A stretch of 64,000 nucleotides of DNA, from contig NZ_JACHBY010000004.1 of assembly GCF_014200495.1 (NCBI RefSeq), positions 186,001 through 250,000 on the forward strand, written 5' to 3'. Below are positions 1 to 10,079 of the stretch, one piece after another. Within the stretch, counting starts at the first letter, position 1, and every line of letters starts with the position of its first letter. This stretch comes from Mucilaginibacter geliditolerans (GTDB taxonomy: Bacteria; Bacteroidota; Bacteroidia; Sphingobacteriales; Sphingobacteriaceae). The notes below the pieces were generated by a model that was not told the origin of the DNA, searched no databases, and worked only from the letters and a program-made list of their open reading frames with translations. The position numbers and the translations under genes were made by a program.

Positions 1-1353
1 CTCAACAGTTTGGCAGGCGTATATCACGGTAGAGTGGTCGCGGCCGCCAAAGAAATGGCCTATTGACTTTAATGAGCTTTTGGTATGTGCCTTGGCCAAG
101 TACATAGAGATCTGCCTTGCCTGTACAATTTCGCGTTTGCGGGTTTGTGATTTAACCATCTCAATAGGTACTTCAAAGTACTCGCAAACCAGGCTCTGGA
201 TGTATTCCATCGAGATTTCTTTTGATGAATTCTTTACAAAATTCTTCAGCATTTGCTTTGCCAGGTTCAGGTCAATCTCCTTGCGGTTAAGGGTTGATTG
301 TGCCAGTAATGATACCATGGCGCCTTCCAGCTCACGTACGTTATTATCAATGTTATGGGCCACATACTCAACTACATCATTTGATAGCTCGATGCCATCC
401 TGATAGATCTTGTTTTTAAGGATAGCCATACGGGTCTCCAGGTCAGGGATCTGCAAATCAGCAGAAAGGCCCCATTTAAACCTTGATAGTAAGCGTTCCT
501 CTAAACCAGCCAGATCCTTAGGCGCTTTATCTGATGTAATGATCAGCTGCTTGCCTGATTGGTGCAGGTGGTTAAATATGTGGAAGAAGAAATCCTGTGT
601 TTTCTCTTTGCCGGCAAAGTTGTGCACATCATCCATAATGAGCACGTCAATAGCCTGGTAAAAATTCACAAAATCATTAATATTGTTATGTTTAAGCGCG
701 TCAACAAATTGTTGAGTGAATTTTTCGCATGATACATACAGTACCAGTTTATCGGGCAGGGTTTGTTTTATCTGGTTGCCTATTGCCTGTGCAAGGTGTG
801 TTTTACCTAAGCCAACACCACCATATATCATTAAAGGGTTAAATGAAGTGCCACCCGGTTTTGCCGCTACCGCGTAACCTGCCGAACGGGCTAAACGGTT
901 ACAATCACCTTCGATAAAGTTTTCGAAAGTGTAGTTACGGTTAAGCTGTGGGTCAACATTCAATTTTTTTAGTCCCGGTATAACAAAAGGGTTCTTAATA
1001 TCCTTATTTATAGAAATAGGGATCGGCATAGATTGATTCTTGGATTCCGCGCCGTTTCCGTTTGAGGGCATATTTGTTGTATATGGTTTGCTTGTAGATT
1101 GTTCAACTACAATGTTATACTCTAAACGCCCTTCATCCCCTAATTGTTTTTTAATAGTTTTACGCAACAGGCCAACGTAGTGTTCTTCCAGCCATTCGTA
1201 AAAAAACAAACTTGGTACTTGTATAGTCAGAACACTGCCTTCCATCCTCAAAGCTTTTATCGGCTCAAACCAGGTTTTGAAGCTTTGTGCCGGTATGTTA
1301 TCTTTTATTATCTGGAGACAGCTATTCCAAACGTTAGTACAAGTTTTTTCCAT
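1..1353 (-). CDS. dnaA: Chromosomal replication initiator DnaA (3' end cut by window edge)
   Basis: DnaA binds DnaA boxes at the origin and, with ATP, melts it to load the replicative helicase. The minus-strand frame is open from an ATG at 1351-1353 to the first base of the window, giving 451 codons without a stop. The N-terminal domain starts MEKTCTNVWNSCLQIIKDN. The Walker A motif GGVGLGKTH lies near residues 177-185 and the Walker B region LIMDDVHNF near residue 240. The C-terminal DNA-binding signature GHFFGGRDHSTVIYA sits at the very edge, so only the last residues are missing. Family assignment is secure. I found no DnaA boxes in the upstream gap, so this gene is not proof of a nearby origin. 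Confidence 0.97.
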   Translation of the reverse strand, partial: MEKTCTNVWNSCLQIIKDNIPAQSFKTWFEPIKALRMEGSVLTIQVPSLFFYEWLEEHYVGLLRKTIKKQLGDEGRLEYNIVVEQSTSKPYTTNMPSNGNGAESKNQSMPIPISINKDIKNPFVIPGLKKLNVDPQLNRNYTFENFIEGDCNRLARSAGYAVAAKPGGTSFNPLMIYGGVGLGKTHLAQAIGNQIKQTLPDKLVLYVSCEKFTQQFVDALKHNNINDFVNFYQAIDVLIMDDVHNFAGKEKTQDFFFHIFNHLHQSGKQLIITSDKAPKDLAGLEERLLSRFKWGLSADLQIPDLETRMAILKNKIYQDGIELSNDVVEYVAHNIDNNVRELEGAMVSLLAQSTLNRKEIDLNLAKQMLKNFVKNSSKEISMEYIQSLVCEYFEVPIEMVKSQTRKREIVQARQISMYLAKAHTKSSLKSIGHFFGGRDHSTVIYACQTVE

Positions 1354-1652
1354 ATAGATATATTATAAAAAGTTGATTTCCAACCCCCAATGAAACATCC
1401 TTAGAGGCCGCTACGGAACATCGAATATTCTAAAAAAAAGCGGATAAAAAAATTAAATTTTCACTTTTTTAACAATTAAATTTATGATATTTTAACGTAG
1501 ACTTTACTAAAAGTTCAATATTAAAATGTACATTTCGTAACAAAAATTCCATTTGATTCGCTAAAAGAAATATTTCTTTTCATTCAACAGCTTTGCCGAA
1601 ACCTCTGTAGCATTTACATCAATATATTACACTATTTAGGAATAAAGGTTTT
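1354..1652. other. AT-rich gap between dnaA and the mutase gene
   Basis: This 299-base gap is strongly AT-rich, with many runs of A and T. It must hold the dnaA promoter and the end of the mutase transcript. I see no match to the DnaA box TTATNCACA on either strand, no clear TAnnTTTG box facing dnaA and no good hairpin. Nothing more specific can be supported. Confidence 0.5.
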
Positions 1653-3200
1653 TTAATATTCTCCAAAAATAGCGCGTAGGATATTGGCTATTTCTCCCAG
1701 AGTAGCATAGTTTTCAACGGCAATTAAAATATAAGGCATCAGGTTTTCTTTGCTTTTAGCCGCGTTGCCAAGCTGTGAAAGGGCTTCGCTCACGGCCTGG
1801 TTGTCCCGTTCGCTTTTTAGTTTGATGATTTTCTCGATCTGGTGTTTGCGGATGGAGTCATCAACCCGGAATACATTGGTTGCTGTTTCTTCGGTTTGGG
1901 TAAAGCGGTTCACGCCAACCAGTATTTTTTCACCGCTTTCAATTTCATTCTGATACTGGTAGGCAGCGCTTGCAATTTCCTGCTGCATATAATCCTGCTC
2001 AATGGCTTTTACCGATCCGCCCATGGCATCTATCTTATCTATATATATATAGGCGGCTTTTTCAAGCTCATCGGTTAAAGCCTCAATAAAGTAAGAGCCT
2101 GCCAATGGGTCAACCGTATCGGTAACACCACTTTCAAAGGCGATGATCTGCTGGGTGCGCAGCGCAATTTTAGCAGCGGCTTCGGTAGGTAGCGAGAGCG
2201 CTTCGTCGTAGCCGTTGGTATGTAATGATTGTGTTCCGCCCAATACAGCTGCCAATGCCTGGTTGCTCACCCGCACTATATTGTTCATGGGTTGCTGCGC
2301 CGTTAGGGTTGAACCGCCGGTTTGCGTATGGAAACGTAGTTTCTGTGCGCCTAAATCAGTAGCGCCAAGCTCTTTGGTAATGTGCGCCCACATGCGCCTC
2401 GCGGCCCTGAACTTGGCTATCTCCTCGAAAAAATTATTATGGCAGTTAAAAAAGAACGATAACCGTTTAGCAAATACATTTATATCAAGCCCCTTCTCCA
2501 ATGCTGCCTTTAAATAGGTTTTGCCGTTGGCCAGGGTAAAGGCCAGTTCCTGCACGGCTGTTGAACCTGCTTCGCGGATATGGTAACCCGATATAGATAT
2601 GGTATTCCATTTAGGCACCTCCTTGCTGCAATACTCAAACACGTCGGTTATTAACCGCATAGATGGCGCAGGTGGATATATATAAGTACCGCGCGCGGCA
2701 TATTCCTTTAATATATCATTTTGTATAGTGCCCGATAATTGTTTAAGATCGGCTCCCTGTTTTTTTGCTAACGCGATGTACATGGCTAATAAGGTAGCCG
2801 CGGTAGCATTAATAGTCATGGAGGTGGTGATGTTCTTTAGCTCAATACCATCAAACAAGATCTCTATATCTTTTAATGAGTCGATAGCTACCCCAACCTT
2901 GCCTACTTCGCCTTCGGATAGTTCATGGTCCGAGTCGTAGCCTATCTGCGTAGGCAGGTCAAAGGCAACGGATAGCCCCATTGTACCCTGACTAAGCAGG
3001 TAATGGTAACGTTTGTTTGATTCCTCGGCGGTTGAGAACCCGGCGTACTGGCGCATGGTCCACGGTCTACCGCGGTACATGTCCTTTTGAATGCCACGTG
3101 TAAATGGAAACTCGCCCGGCAGTTCATTCATTTCAACCGGCCCGGTATATACTTCTTTTATTTCGATACCGGATGTGGTGGTGATCTTTTTATCGGGCAT
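1653..3200 (-). CDS. Methylmalonyl-CoA mutase family catalytic subunit, no B12-binding domain
   Basis: The 515-residue product is the TIM-barrel catalytic domain of the B12-dependent acyl-CoA mutases, which in methylmalonyl-CoA mutase interconvert methylmalonyl-CoA and succinyl-CoA. Family signatures are [18 protein letters not shown] near residue 45, the [10 protein letters not shown] segment carrying the active-site histidine near residue 205, and FRAARRMWA near residue 265. The protein ends right after this domain. The C-terminal cobalamin-binding domain (DxHxxG) seen in about 700-residue mutases is absent, so a separate small subunit must be encoded elsewhere if this enzyme is active. The upstream DUF7935-like gene ends 6 bases away, so the two are probably co-transcribed. 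Which acyl-CoA it uses cannot be settled here. Confidence 0.88.
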   Translation of the reverse strand: MPDKKITTTSGIEIKEVYTGPVEMNELPGEFPFTRGIQKDMYRGRPWTMRQYAGFSTAEESNKRYHYLLSQGTMGLSVAFDLPTQIGYDSDHELSEGEVGKVGVAIDSLKDIEILFDGIELKNITTSMTINATAATLLAMYIALAKKQGADLKQLSGTIQNDILKEYAARGTYIYPPAPSMRLITDVFEYCSKEVPKWNTISISGYHIREAGSTAVQELAFTLANGKTYLKAALEKGLDINVFAKRLSFFFNCHNNFFEEIAKFRAARRMWAHITKELGATDLGAQKLRFHTQTGGSTLTAQQPMNNIVRVSNQALAAVLGGTQSLHTNGYDEALSLPTEAAAKIALRTQQIIAFESGVTDTVDPLAGSYFIEALTDELEKAAYIYIDKIDAMGGSVKAIEQDYMQQEIASAAYQYQNEIESGEKILVGVNRFTQTEETATNVFRVDDSIRKHQIEKIIKLKSERDNQAVSEALSQLGNAAKSKENLMPYILIAVENYATLGEIANILRAIFGEY

Positions 3201-3206
3201 GGCTGG

Positions 3207-3737
3207 TTAAAATAATTGTTCCAGGTCCTGCCTGATGAGTTCGCTGCCAATTTCGTACGGGTTGTTCTCCATTTGGCTCAGCTGTATCAAAATTGTCCGC
3301 CCCAGGTCGAGGCCGGTAGCGTTTTCGGGCAGGTCCTTCATGGCAACACTCACTATATTTATAGTATCTTCCTTAATGCGCTTTGCTATACCCCAGGCGC
3401 GGCTGCTCACATATATTTGCTGGGTGATGTTATGCTGATACTCGTTGCGTACCTCACTCACAACAACGCTATGCAGGTCGGCAGCGGTATAGCCCGGCGA
3501 ATTAAGGCGCACCAGCATATTTTCAGGGTTTATACGTTCTATAAATAATATGACACGCTCATAAGCCTGCAGCCTTAATGGTAAGGTTTGGTTGGCGACA
3601 GATTTTTTAAATTCGAGCAATTGTATCCGTTCCGATTTGTCGAGGTAGGGCTTAATAAGGTAAAAGGCTATCCATACTACACCTAAGCCGGAAACAGTAT
3701 ATTTAAGAATATCTAATAAAAAGGGGTAATAAGCCAT
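3207..3737 (-). CDS. Small membrane-anchored protein upstream of the mutase (DUF7935-like)
   Basis: The 176-residue product has one hydrophobic helix at about residues 6-28, followed by a soluble, mostly helical domain of about 145 residues. It resembles conserved Bacteroidota proteins that I recall as DUF7935, but I cannot verify that here. It begins 90 bases from the divergent Fe-S carrier gene and ends 6 bases before the mutase, so it is probably the first gene of a two-gene operon. No catalytic motif is visible. A role in anchoring or assisting the mutase is only suggested by position. Confidence 0.75.
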   Translation of the reverse strand: MAYYPFLLDILKYTVSGLGVVWIAFYLIKPYLDKSERIQLLEFKKSVANQTLPLRLQAYERVILFIERINPENMLVRLNSPGYTAADLHSVVVSEVRNEYQHNITQQIYVSSRAWGIAKRIKEDTINIVSVAMKDLPENATGLDLGRTILIQLSQMENNPYEIGSELIRQDLEQLF

Positions 3738-3799
3738 AAAATGAATGTTAGGCCGGGGTCATAAATAATCGGCTTGCAACAAAAATCTGCATTTTACAT

Positions 3800-3807
3800 T
3801 ATATTTG
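3800..3807 (+). promoter_or_regulatory. Bacteroidota-type -7 box upstream of the Fe-S carrier gene
   Basis: TATATTTG matches the TAnnTTTG -7 consensus of the Bacteroidota primary sigma factor and lies 20 bases before the ATG at 3828. A TTG at 3774-3776 could be the -33 element, but its spacing of 23 is slightly long. Confidence 0.5.
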
Positions 3808-3827
3808 TGTAGTTAATTAAAAATAAG

Positions 3828-4175
3828 ATGAGTACTGCTGTTGAAAACGCACCGGTTAGCTTTACTGAAGGCGCCGTAAAAGAACTTTATAAATTAAAAG
3901 ATCAGCAAGAGATAGGTGAGGACTTTGGTCTGCGTGTTGGTGTTGAAGGCGGAGGCTGCTCAGGTATGAGTTATATTTTAGGCTTCGATCAGAAAAAGGA
4001 CGGCGACCAGGAATATATTATTGATGGCATTAAAGTGTTTATGAACAAAGCTCATGGCCTGTACCTTGTTGGCATGCAGATCAATTATCAGGATGGTTTA
4101 AATGCCCGCGGCTTTACCTTTGAAAATCCTAACGCTGCCAGCACTTGCGGTTGCGGTACTTCGTTTTCGGTATAA
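3828..4175 (+). CDS. A-type iron-sulfur carrier (HesB/IscA family)
   Basis: This 115-residue cytosolic protein belongs to the IscA/SufA/ErpA family, which carries and delivers Fe-S clusters to target enzymes. The three cluster-ligand cysteines are in place: Cys44 in GGGCSGMSY, and Cys107 and Cys109 in the C-terminal STCGCGTSF. Length is normal for the family. It stands alone on the plus strand with its own -7 box, and a terminator-like hairpin follows at 4251-4286. No other suf or isc genes are in the window, so the member name (IscA, SufA or ErpA) cannot be chosen. Confidence 0.93.
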   Translation: MSTAVENAPVSFTEGAVKELYKLKDQQEIGEDFGLRVGVEGGGCSGMSYILGFDQKKDGDQEYIIDGIKVFMNKAHGLYLVGMQINYQDGLNARGFTFENPNAASTCGCGTSFSV

Positions 4176-4250
4176 GTAAGATAGATATTTATACGTACGC
4201 CTAAATAGGGTGTGCGATATAGGTCCCCAATTGAGAGGGACAAAGGGTGT

Positions 4251-4286
4251 GTTATTCGTGGGGAGTAACATGCCTTTTTTTGTTTT
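4251..4286 (+). terminator. Likely terminator after the Fe-S carrier gene
   Basis: GTTATTC (4251-4257) can pair with GGAGTAAC (4262-4269) with one G-U pair. A T-rich run TTTTTTTGTTTTTG follows from about 4274. It lies 75 bases after the stop codon. Confidence 0.5.
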
Positions 4287-4299
4287 TGTATGAATTTTC

Positions 4300-4411
4300 T
4301 TTAGCGCAAGTCTTGTGTTGAGGAACAAGCGCTGGCTGACTTGTGCGTCTGACATATTAATGAAGCACAAGTCTGCCACTTCACAGCCAATTGCACAAGA
4401 CTTGCGCTAAA
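4300..4411. repeat. Nested palindromic element (word family CGCAAGTCTTGTG)
   Basis: The outer arms TTTAGCGCAAGTCTTGTG (4300-4317) and its exact complement (4394-4411) form an 18-bp perfect stem. Inside it, GACTTGTGC (4338-4346) pairs with GCACAAGTC (4365-4373). The outer and inner stems reuse the same word, ACTTG plus TGTGC. There is no open reading frame worth calling. The 4176-4619 gap holds this element, the next two, and the terminator hairpin. Confidence 0.75.
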
Positions 4412-4430
4412 CGGGGGGAAGAAGTGACCA

Positions 4431-4522
4431 GTCATGCTGAACTTGTTTCAGCACCTCACGCGCTAAGCAACCGCCATGCAGGTCATTTGTCCTGTGGGAT
4501 CCTGAAACAAGTTCAGGATGAC
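4431..4522. repeat. GTCAT hairpin, CTGAACTTGTTTCAG family, copy 1
   Basis: The left arm starts GTCATGCTGAACTTGTTTCA and the right arm ends AAACAAGTTCAGGATGAC. The arms differ where one reads GCTGAAC and the other GTTCAGGA. The roughly 35-base loop contains CGCTAAGC and CCGCCATGCAGGTCAT. The same loop occurs in reverse orientation in the copy at 38840-38931, so this is a defined roughly 92-bp dispersed element. Confidence 0.8.
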
Positions 4523-4542
4523 ATGAAGTATAAATAGTTTTT

Positions 4543-4618
4543 GGGGCGTTCCCGCTATTCAGCAGGCCGGGCTGTTCAGAGCTTCGCTTCGGCCCTCCTC
4601 CGTCGGGCTACCGGTGTT
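4543..4618. repeat. GC-rich dispersed element ending at the kinase stop codon (GGGCGTT family, copy 1)
   Basis: The stretch begins GGGGCGTTCCCGCTATTCAG and runs to GGGCTACCGGTGTT, touching the stop codon of the histidine kinase at 4620-4622. It is much more GC-rich than its surroundings. The terminal word ACGCCC, the CCGGTA word and the internal GGGCC words recur in the element at 38747-38828. It carries small internal hairpins such as GAGCTTCGCTTC. Membership in one family is an inference from these shared words. Confidence 0.45.
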
Positions 4619-4619
4619 A

Positions 4620-7600
4620 TTATCCCGCCGCAGGCAAACTCAAATAAAAAGTAGTACCTACGCCCAAAGTGGTTTCAAACCAAACCTTACCGCCGGCATT
4701 TTCAATGGAGTTTTTTACGAATGCAAGCCCCAGGCCTGTGCCCGAGCTTTTTGTAGTAAAGTTGGGTTCGAAAATCTTTTCGCGCATATTTTCGGGGATG
4801 CCATTACCATTATCCTTTATACTGAGCAAAATGTTTTTGCTGGTGATGAGATAACTGATATCAATTTCACCTGATTTACCCTGCGGGGTAGCCTCAATAG
4901 CATTTTTTAACAGGTTATTAAAACAACGTAAAAGCTGATCCCGGTCGGCGTTGATGTAGAACGGATCTTCAGGCGGCTGGTATTGGATCTTCATATTATC
5001 CGCATGCACAAAAATGGTAACGGCCTGCCCCAGCATGTCAAAAATATTTATCCGCTCGATATGTGTATCCGGCATCTTAGCAAACGACGAGAATTCTGAT
5101 GCGATTGACGACAAACTCTCTATCTGCTCCACAAATGATTTGCTGAAGCGCTCAAATTTCTGATCGAACTTAGGGTCCTTATCGCGCCATGATTTTTCGA
5201 GCAATTGCAAGCCCAGTTTTAATGGGGTAAGCGGGTTTTTTATTTCATGGGCTACCTGCTTGGCCATTTCGCGCCAGGCACTTTCACGTTCGGATTGCGC
5301 GAGTTTTTGGGCGCTGTTCTCCAATGCCGCTATCATTTTATTATACTCGTTTACCAGCGAACCTATCTCATCATCACGCTCCCACTTAATAGGCTCGTTT
5401 CGTTTGCCGTATATTATCTTGCTCAGATTAAGCTGCATAAAACTTAATGGCGCGGTTATCTGCCGGGCAATAATTACTGCAAATAGCCCCACCACTATAA
5501 AAATTAAGGCGTATACGTTTATCATCACGTTCAGTAATGCAACAATACGGGCATTATAATCAGCCTCGTTCGAGAAATAGGGCAGCTGCAAATAGGCTAC
5601 TGTTACCCTTTTTGAGTTGATGAGTGGCGCATAAACTGATTTATAAGCCAGATCGCCAACCATTTCATCATTCACAAATTGCGATTTCTGGAGCTTATGC
5701 AGGTTGATATAAGCCTTGGCATTCATCCGTTTTGGCTGCAGGCCGAATTCGTAAATTTTAGGCTGCGTGGTAATTAACGGATAGCCGCTGCGGTTATACA
5801 GGATCAGATCGGTAGAGTAGGTGCTGGCCAGGTTATCAAATTCAACCTGGCTTTCATCATTTATATCATTAATATACTTATCAAAAAGTCCGTTCTCAAA
5901 TGCAGTAGTTATACGGCTGATCTTGGTGCTGATCATGTTTTGCTGCTGCTCGTTATATTGGGTACTGATAGAGAAAAAGGTAATAAAGCCTACAAATACC
6001 AGTGTTATTACCACTGCCGCTATAATGGAAAACTGTATGCGCGTTTTATAAAGTATCCGTTCAAAATTTATGCGGAGTATCCATCTTAAACCATCACCGC
6101 CCACGTTTAATATGCGTATACGGTTCCATAGCCATCGCGAAAAAATAACCACTATGCTAAAAAACAGCAACAGTATAAAAAAGAAGGTAAGGGATGTTAT
6201 ACCGTAAAAAATGGGGTTATCCTCCTTACTTACCACTATAAGCGTGCGATCGCCGGGTTTATATATTAAATGATTAAAGGAGATGAGGTTTTTATACCAT
6301 TCCATATAATCACCTTTGGTAGAAAGCGTGGTGTATTGTTTAAGTTTACCTTTAAAGGTGGTATTCACCAGGTCGTAATCAAAAACACCGCTTTTGCTTT
6401 GCAGCTTGTCATCAATATAAAAGGCATAGGAGTAATCTTTAAATTCATCATCCTGCTTTATGGAGCCATCTTTTAGCAGAGCAGGGAAAGAGCCCGCCGG
6501 TTGTAATGGCTTTGATCGTAATTCAACTACTATGGTACCTAATAGTTTTTTGTCCTCTATTACCGGGAGTATGGCAAAATAGGTTTCAAAACCAAATGAG
6601 TCGTTTTCGCGGTAAAAATAATCGGAAACCTTATAGGAGCTATAAAGTACAAGATCGCTGAATACGCTCAGCGAATAATTTTTATCGGCAGTTATAGGTT
6701 GCCCATCGGTATTAAACTCATGAATGGCATAGGAATATTTGGATAAATATTCATCAAAATAAAGCTTTTGAAAGCGGTTACGCAGGTTACCATAGTACAT
6801 CGTATCCTTAAAATACTTAACGATCTTCGGATCGCCGACTATTTGCTTCTCAATGTTTTTAAAGATATGATCGGCAATAACATCATCCGGCTGTTCCAGC
6901 TTAAGCATAAGGGCTTTGCGGGTATTGTCCTGTTTTATTGATTCAACATGCCTGTACCTTAAAAATGCGGTTAGCGAAAAAATAAAAACTATGATAATAA
7001 AGGATGTTGATGTAATGGCACCATTATTATACCGGTAAGCATAACCCCGCATTAAAACAACTACAGCTGCAAAAACATAAAATAAATTGAAATGCTGATG
7101 GTAGGTCATTTCGGCCGTAGCTAAAATAATACCGATGATGAATATGGTTATTTTATGCGAATCGGGTATGAGCAGCCTGGTGCAAATAGATACAAAAGCT
7201 TCATTCAGCAGGTAAAATATCATGAACCCAAAGCACATGATACCCAGGCCAATCAAGCTGAACCGGGAAAGACTGAATACGTTATATACGTCGAAATTTA
7301 TTTTTGAATTGATAACCAGCCCATAAAACAGGTTCAGTAACAGGGATGAAACAGCTAAAAGTATTACAACGCAAATAATTAATATGACATAACTGGCGGC
7401 TTTGCCCGGTATACCTTTTAATAAATTATTACGCTGTTTATAAAAAAACGTGGCAAACCACGATGCAAATAATATGTTGAGGCAAAAATCGCCCAGGGAG
7501 GCAAACCCGTTCCCGGCGGTATATAGCACAGGCTTAAAGACATAAAGCTGGTAAACAAAATCGGGCAGGTGGTAGCGCAGGTTCAGGTAGCGGACGGCTA

Positions 7601-8354
7601 CAATAAACAGTGCCATCGTAATTAATGATAATATAATGTAGCCCTGCGATGCAATGTATTTACAGATGGCCTGTATAAGCACACATAAGATGAAGAAAGT
7701 TAACAGCCATGATATCAGCTCGAAATAAAAGAAGCGGTGATTGATCATGCCCGGCTTTAACTTTACCGAGAACAGGTATGAATTATCAATACTGCTGTGT
7801 ACGCCATAAACATTAGTATCAGAAAAATCGGCGAGTTCAATATTATTATCTTCCGTCAGGTCTTTCTGAAACTTGTTTTGGAGGTATTCGTTCTGAAATG
7901 AATAATTAACCTTTATCAGTATGAAGCATATGGCTGAAAAATCACCATCGCTTTTTTTGATAGCCTCATAATAGCCGTTGGGTTCCCTGACAAATGAAAC
8001 GCCTTCTTTTATGTCCGAAGCTTTGTTTGGTACAACCTTTATACCGCTCCAATAAGTTAAGGTGTCTTTATGGTAAGTAGTAAGCCATATACTTTTTTCC
8101 TTGGTGAAGTATTGCGCAGTATACAGGGCTTTATAAGGATAGTTTTGAATAGTTTTCAGGCTATTAAGACTATCCTTATTAAAAAGTATATCGGTAACAT
8201 ATGCCTCCTTATCATGAAGATTATCTTCAAGGGTTCTGGCTGTTTGGTCGAGATTTTTTACCGGCGTATAGGTGCTTTGAACAACAGTTGCAGTAAACAA
8301 CAGGCTGAAAAACAGCAGTGCTAATAGTAAACGTATTTTCCCGGATGTGCTCAA
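4620..8354 (-). CDS. Large NtrY-like membrane sensor histidine kinase
   Basis: The 1244-residue protein is a hybrid of a multi-pass membrane sensor and a HAMP-linked kinase. An N-terminal anchor (residues 8-25) precedes an extracytoplasmic segment. A block of about eight hydrophobic helices covers roughly residues 210-480, followed by a second extracytoplasmic domain and more helices. HAMP follows at about 970-1020. The H-box [13 protein letters not shown] places the phosphorylated His near 1035. The N-box [11 protein letters not shown]1 DNGNGIPE and G2 TGLGLAF complete the ATPase domain. The reading frame starts at TTG (8352-8354); no ATG lies nearby, so the start is uncertain. No response regulator is adjacent. 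A TTG start and NtrY-like naming are inferences; the kinase call is secure. Confidence 0.92.
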   Translation of the reverse strand: MSTSGKIRLLLALLFFSLLFTATVVQSTYTPVKNLDQTARTLEDNLHDKEAYVTDILFNKDSLNSLKTIQNYPYKALYTAQYFTKEKSIWLTTYHKDTLTYWSGIKVVPNKASDIKEGVSFVREPNGYYEAIKKSDGDFSAICFILIKVNYSFQNEYLQNKFQKDLTEDNNIELADFSDTNVYGVHSSIDNSYLFSVKLKPGMINHRFFYFELISWLLTFFILCVLIQAICKYIASQGYIILSLITMALFIVAVRYLNLRYHLPDFVYQLYVFKPVLYTAGNGFASLGDFCLNILFASWFATFFYKQRNNLLKGIPGKAASYVILIICVVILLAVSSLLLNLFYGLVINSKINFDVYNVFSLSRFSLIGLGIMCFGFMIFYLLNEAFVSICTRLLIPDSHKITIFIIGIILATAEMTYHQHFNLFYVFAAVVVLMRGYAYRYNNGAITSTSFIIIVFIFSLTAFLRYRHVESIKQDNTRKALMLKLEQPDDVIADHIFKNIEKQIVGDPKIVKYFKDTMYYGNLRNRFQKLYFDEYLSKYSYAIHEFNTDGQPITADKNYSLSVFSDLVLYSSYKVSDYFYRENDSFGFETYFAILPVIEDKKLLGTIVVELRSKPLQPAGSFPALLKDGSIKQDDEFKDYSYAFYIDDKLQSKSGVFDYDLVNTTFKGKLKQYTTLSTKGDYMEWYKNLISFNHLIYKPGDRTLIVVSKEDNPIFYGITSLTFFFILLLFFSIVVIFSRWLWNRIRILNVGGDGLRWILRINFERILYKTRIQFSIIAAVVITLVFVGFITFFSISTQYNEQQQNMISTKISRITTAFENGLFDKYINDINDESQVEFDNLASTYSTDLILYNRSGYPLITTQPKIYEFGLQPKRMNAKAYINLHKLQKSQFVNDEMVGDLAYKSVYAPLINSKRVTVAYLQLPYFSNEADYNARIVALLNVMINVYALIFIVVGLFAVIIARQITAPLSFMQLNLSKIIYGKRNEPIKWERDDEIGSLVNEYNKMIAALENSAQKLAQSERESAWREMAKQVAHEIKNPLTPLKLGLQLLEKSWRDKDPKFDQKFERFSKSFVEQIESLSSIASEFSSFAKMPDTHIERINIFDMLGQAVTIFVHADNMKIQYQPPEDPFYINADRDQLLRCFNNLLKNAIEATPQGKSGEIDISYLITSKNILLSIKDNGNGIPENMREKIFEPNFTTKSSGTGLGLAFVKNSIENAGGKVWFETTLGVGTTFYLSLPAAG

Positions 8355-8417
8355 GTGTTTAGTTTCAACAAAGGATAAAATTTACATTCAAACACACATA
8401 CGCCAAGTATGTTTTAT

Positions 8418-9305
8418 TTATTGTGGCAAAGCAGCGCTTTCTGTAGGTATTTGCCTGTCCACCTTTTTTACAAGGCCCTGCAATACACTACCCGGGCCAA
8501 CTTCGGTAAATGAGGTAGCGCCATCTTCCAGCATGTGCTTTACAGTTTGTGTCCACCTTACAGGGCCGGTAAGTTGGGCTATAAGGTTATGTTTTATCTG
8601 CTGCGGATCGGTATACGGTTTGGCATCAATATTTTGGTAGATAGGGCAAATGGGTGCTTTGATCTCTGTATGAACAATGGCATGCTCCAGCTCAACGCGG
8701 GCCGATTCCATTAAAGGTGAGTGGAACGCGCCGCCCACATTTAGTTTAAGTGCTCTTTTTGCACCGGCAGCGGTCATTTTTTCGCAAGCCTCATCAATCC
8801 CGGCAATAGTACCCGAAATTACCAGCTGGCCCGGACAATTATAATTTGCTGGCACAACCACATTGCTTATGCGGTGGCAGATATCTTCAACCGTAAAATC
8901 ATCTAAACCTAAAATAGCGGCCATGGTTGATGGCTGTATCTCGCAGGCTTTTTGCATGGCATTGGCACGTGCCGCAACCAAACGCAAACCATCCTCAAAT
9001 GATAATGCGCCGGCTGAAACCAAAGCCGAAAACTCGCCTAATGAGTGACCTGCAACCATTTCCGGTTTAAAATCATCACCTAAAACAGTAGCTAAAATAA
9101 CTGAGTGCAGAAATATGGCCGGTTGGGTAACGTTGGTTTGTTTAAGGCCCTCATCAGTACCCTCAAACATAATTTCAGTAATACGGAAGCCTAAAATATC
9201 ATTGGCTCTCTCAAATAGTTCACGGGCTTTGTCCGACTTTTCATAAAGGTCTTTACCCATTCCAACAAACTGGGCACCCTGCCCGGGGAAAATATATGCT
9301 TTCAT
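8418..9305 (-). CDS. fabD: Malonyl-CoA:ACP transacylase
   Basis: FabD moves malonyl from CoA to acyl carrier protein for fatty-acid synthesis. The 295-residue product has the nucleophile elbow GHSLGE with Ser88, the oxyanion motif FPGQGAQ at residues 6-12, Arg113 in the LVAARANAM segment and the catalytic His195 in GGAFHSPLM. Length is normal. The gene ends 63 bases before the start of the downstream kinase gene and may be co-transcribed with it. It is preceded by an iterated-word palindrome that carries a possible -7 box (CAAAGGTA on the plus strand at 9377-9384). Confidence 0.96.
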   Translation of the reverse strand: MKAYIFPGQGAQFVGMGKDLYEKSDKARELFERANDILGFRITEIMFEGTDEGLKQTNVTQPAIFLHSVILATVLGDDFKPEMVAGHSLGEFSALVSAGALSFEDGLRLVAARANAMQKACEIQPSTMAAILGLDDFTVEDICHRISNVVVPANYNCPGQLVISGTIAGIDEACEKMTAAGAKRALKLNVGGAFHSPLMESARVELEHAIVHTEIKAPICPIYQNIDAKPYTDPQQIKHNLIAQLTGPVRWTQTVKHMLEDGATSFTEVGPGSVLQGLVKKVDRQIPTESAALPQ

Positions 9306-9306
9306 G

Positions 9307-9418
9307 TTAGTGATTAGTGATCGGTGATTAGTGATTAGTTGCTTTGGTTTATAGTTATGATTAGTTTTAAGGCGAACAAAGGTAAAAACTAATCTCTGAT
9401 CACTAACCGCTAATCACT
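9307..9418. repeat. Iterated-word palindrome (TGATTAG family) between folE and fabD
   Basis: The left arm (9307-9340) is built from variants of TTAGTGAT and GTGATTAG. The right arm (9388-9418) is the approximate complement, built from AACTAATC, ATCACTAA and TAATCACT. The two arms bracket about 45 bases containing a fabD-facing -7-like box. The element begins 1-2 bases from the fabD start codon and ends 7 bases before the folE stop codon, so it fills the whole gap. Confidence 0.8.
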
Positions 9419-9425
9419 GCGAAGC

Positions 9426-10070
9426 TTAACTCAGCTTCGCTGCTATCAAATTTAAGAATTCTGTTCGGGTTCTGTCTTCTAAAAACTCGCCAGTAAAGGC
9501 TGAGGTGGTGGTTACCGAGTTTTGTTTTTGCACGCCGCGCATGCTCATGCACAGGTGGCGACATTCAATTACCACACCTACGCCTAATGGTTGCAGGGTA
9601 TCCTGTATGCAGTCCCTTATCTCGTTGGTTAAACGCTCCTGTACCTGTAAACGGCGGGCAAAGGCATCAACCACCCGGGGTATTTTACTTAGGCCAACCA
9701 CATGCCCGTTGGGTATGTAAGCTATGTGTGCCTTGCCAAAAAAAGGCAGCATGTGGTGTTCACACATCGAGTATACTTCAATATCCTTTACTACAACCAT
9801 CTGGCTATAGTCCTCCTTAAACTTAGCCGAGTTTAATATCGCCTGGGCATCCAGGTCATAGCCATGGGTTAAAAAAAGCATCGCCTTGGCAATACGTTCC
9901 GGTGATTTTAACAGCCCTTCACGCTCAGGATTTTCGCCTATCTGCTTTAAAACATCATGATAATGTGTTGATAGGTTAGTGATCAGTTCAGGGTTATACC
10001 GGTCAATTTTTACATATCCTTCAATATCGTCATCGTCGTCACGATCAGGGATAGAGTGGTTATCAGTCAT
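9426..10070 (-). CDS. folE: GTP cyclohydrolase I
   Basis: FolE converts GTP to 7,8-dihydroneopterin triphosphate, the first step to folate and to pterins or queuosine. The 214-residue product has the zinc ligands Cys103 and His106 in [12 protein letters not shown] and Cys174 in [12 protein letters not shown], and the substrate loop of type I enzymes ([14 protein letters not shown]). The N-terminal 20 residues are acidic and variable. The PTPS/QueD gene ends 9 bases upstream, so the two form an operon that can feed the product directly to the next enzyme. Confidence 0.97.
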   Translation of the reverse strand: MTDNHSIPDRDDDDDIEGYVKIDRYNPELITNLSTHYHDVLKQIGENPEREGLLKSPERIAKAMLFLTHGYDLDAQAILNSAKFKEDYSQMVVVKDIEVYSMCEHHMLPFFGKAHIAYIPNGHVVGLSKIPRVVDAFARRLQVQERLTNEIRDCIQDTLQPLGVGVVIECRHLCMSMRGVQKQNSVTTTSAFTGEFLEDRTRTEFLNLIAAKLS

Positions 10071-10079
10071 CTTTATAGG

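Noticed and set aside
1354..1652. Replication origin next to dnaA
   Set aside because: The gap is AT-rich but I found no DnaA-box match (TTATNCACA) on either strand and no repeated 9-mers, so an origin cannot be claimed.
4098..4379. Minus-strand open frame of 93 codons over the Fe-S carrier end and the following gap
   Set aside because: It overlaps the 3' end of a conserved gene in antisense and runs across a terminator hairpin and a palindrome. The protein shows no domain character.
9307..9418. CRISPR-like array from the repeated TGATTAG words
   Set aside because: The repeats are 7-9 bases, degenerate, without regular spacers, and the second half is the inverted complement. No cas gene is in the window.
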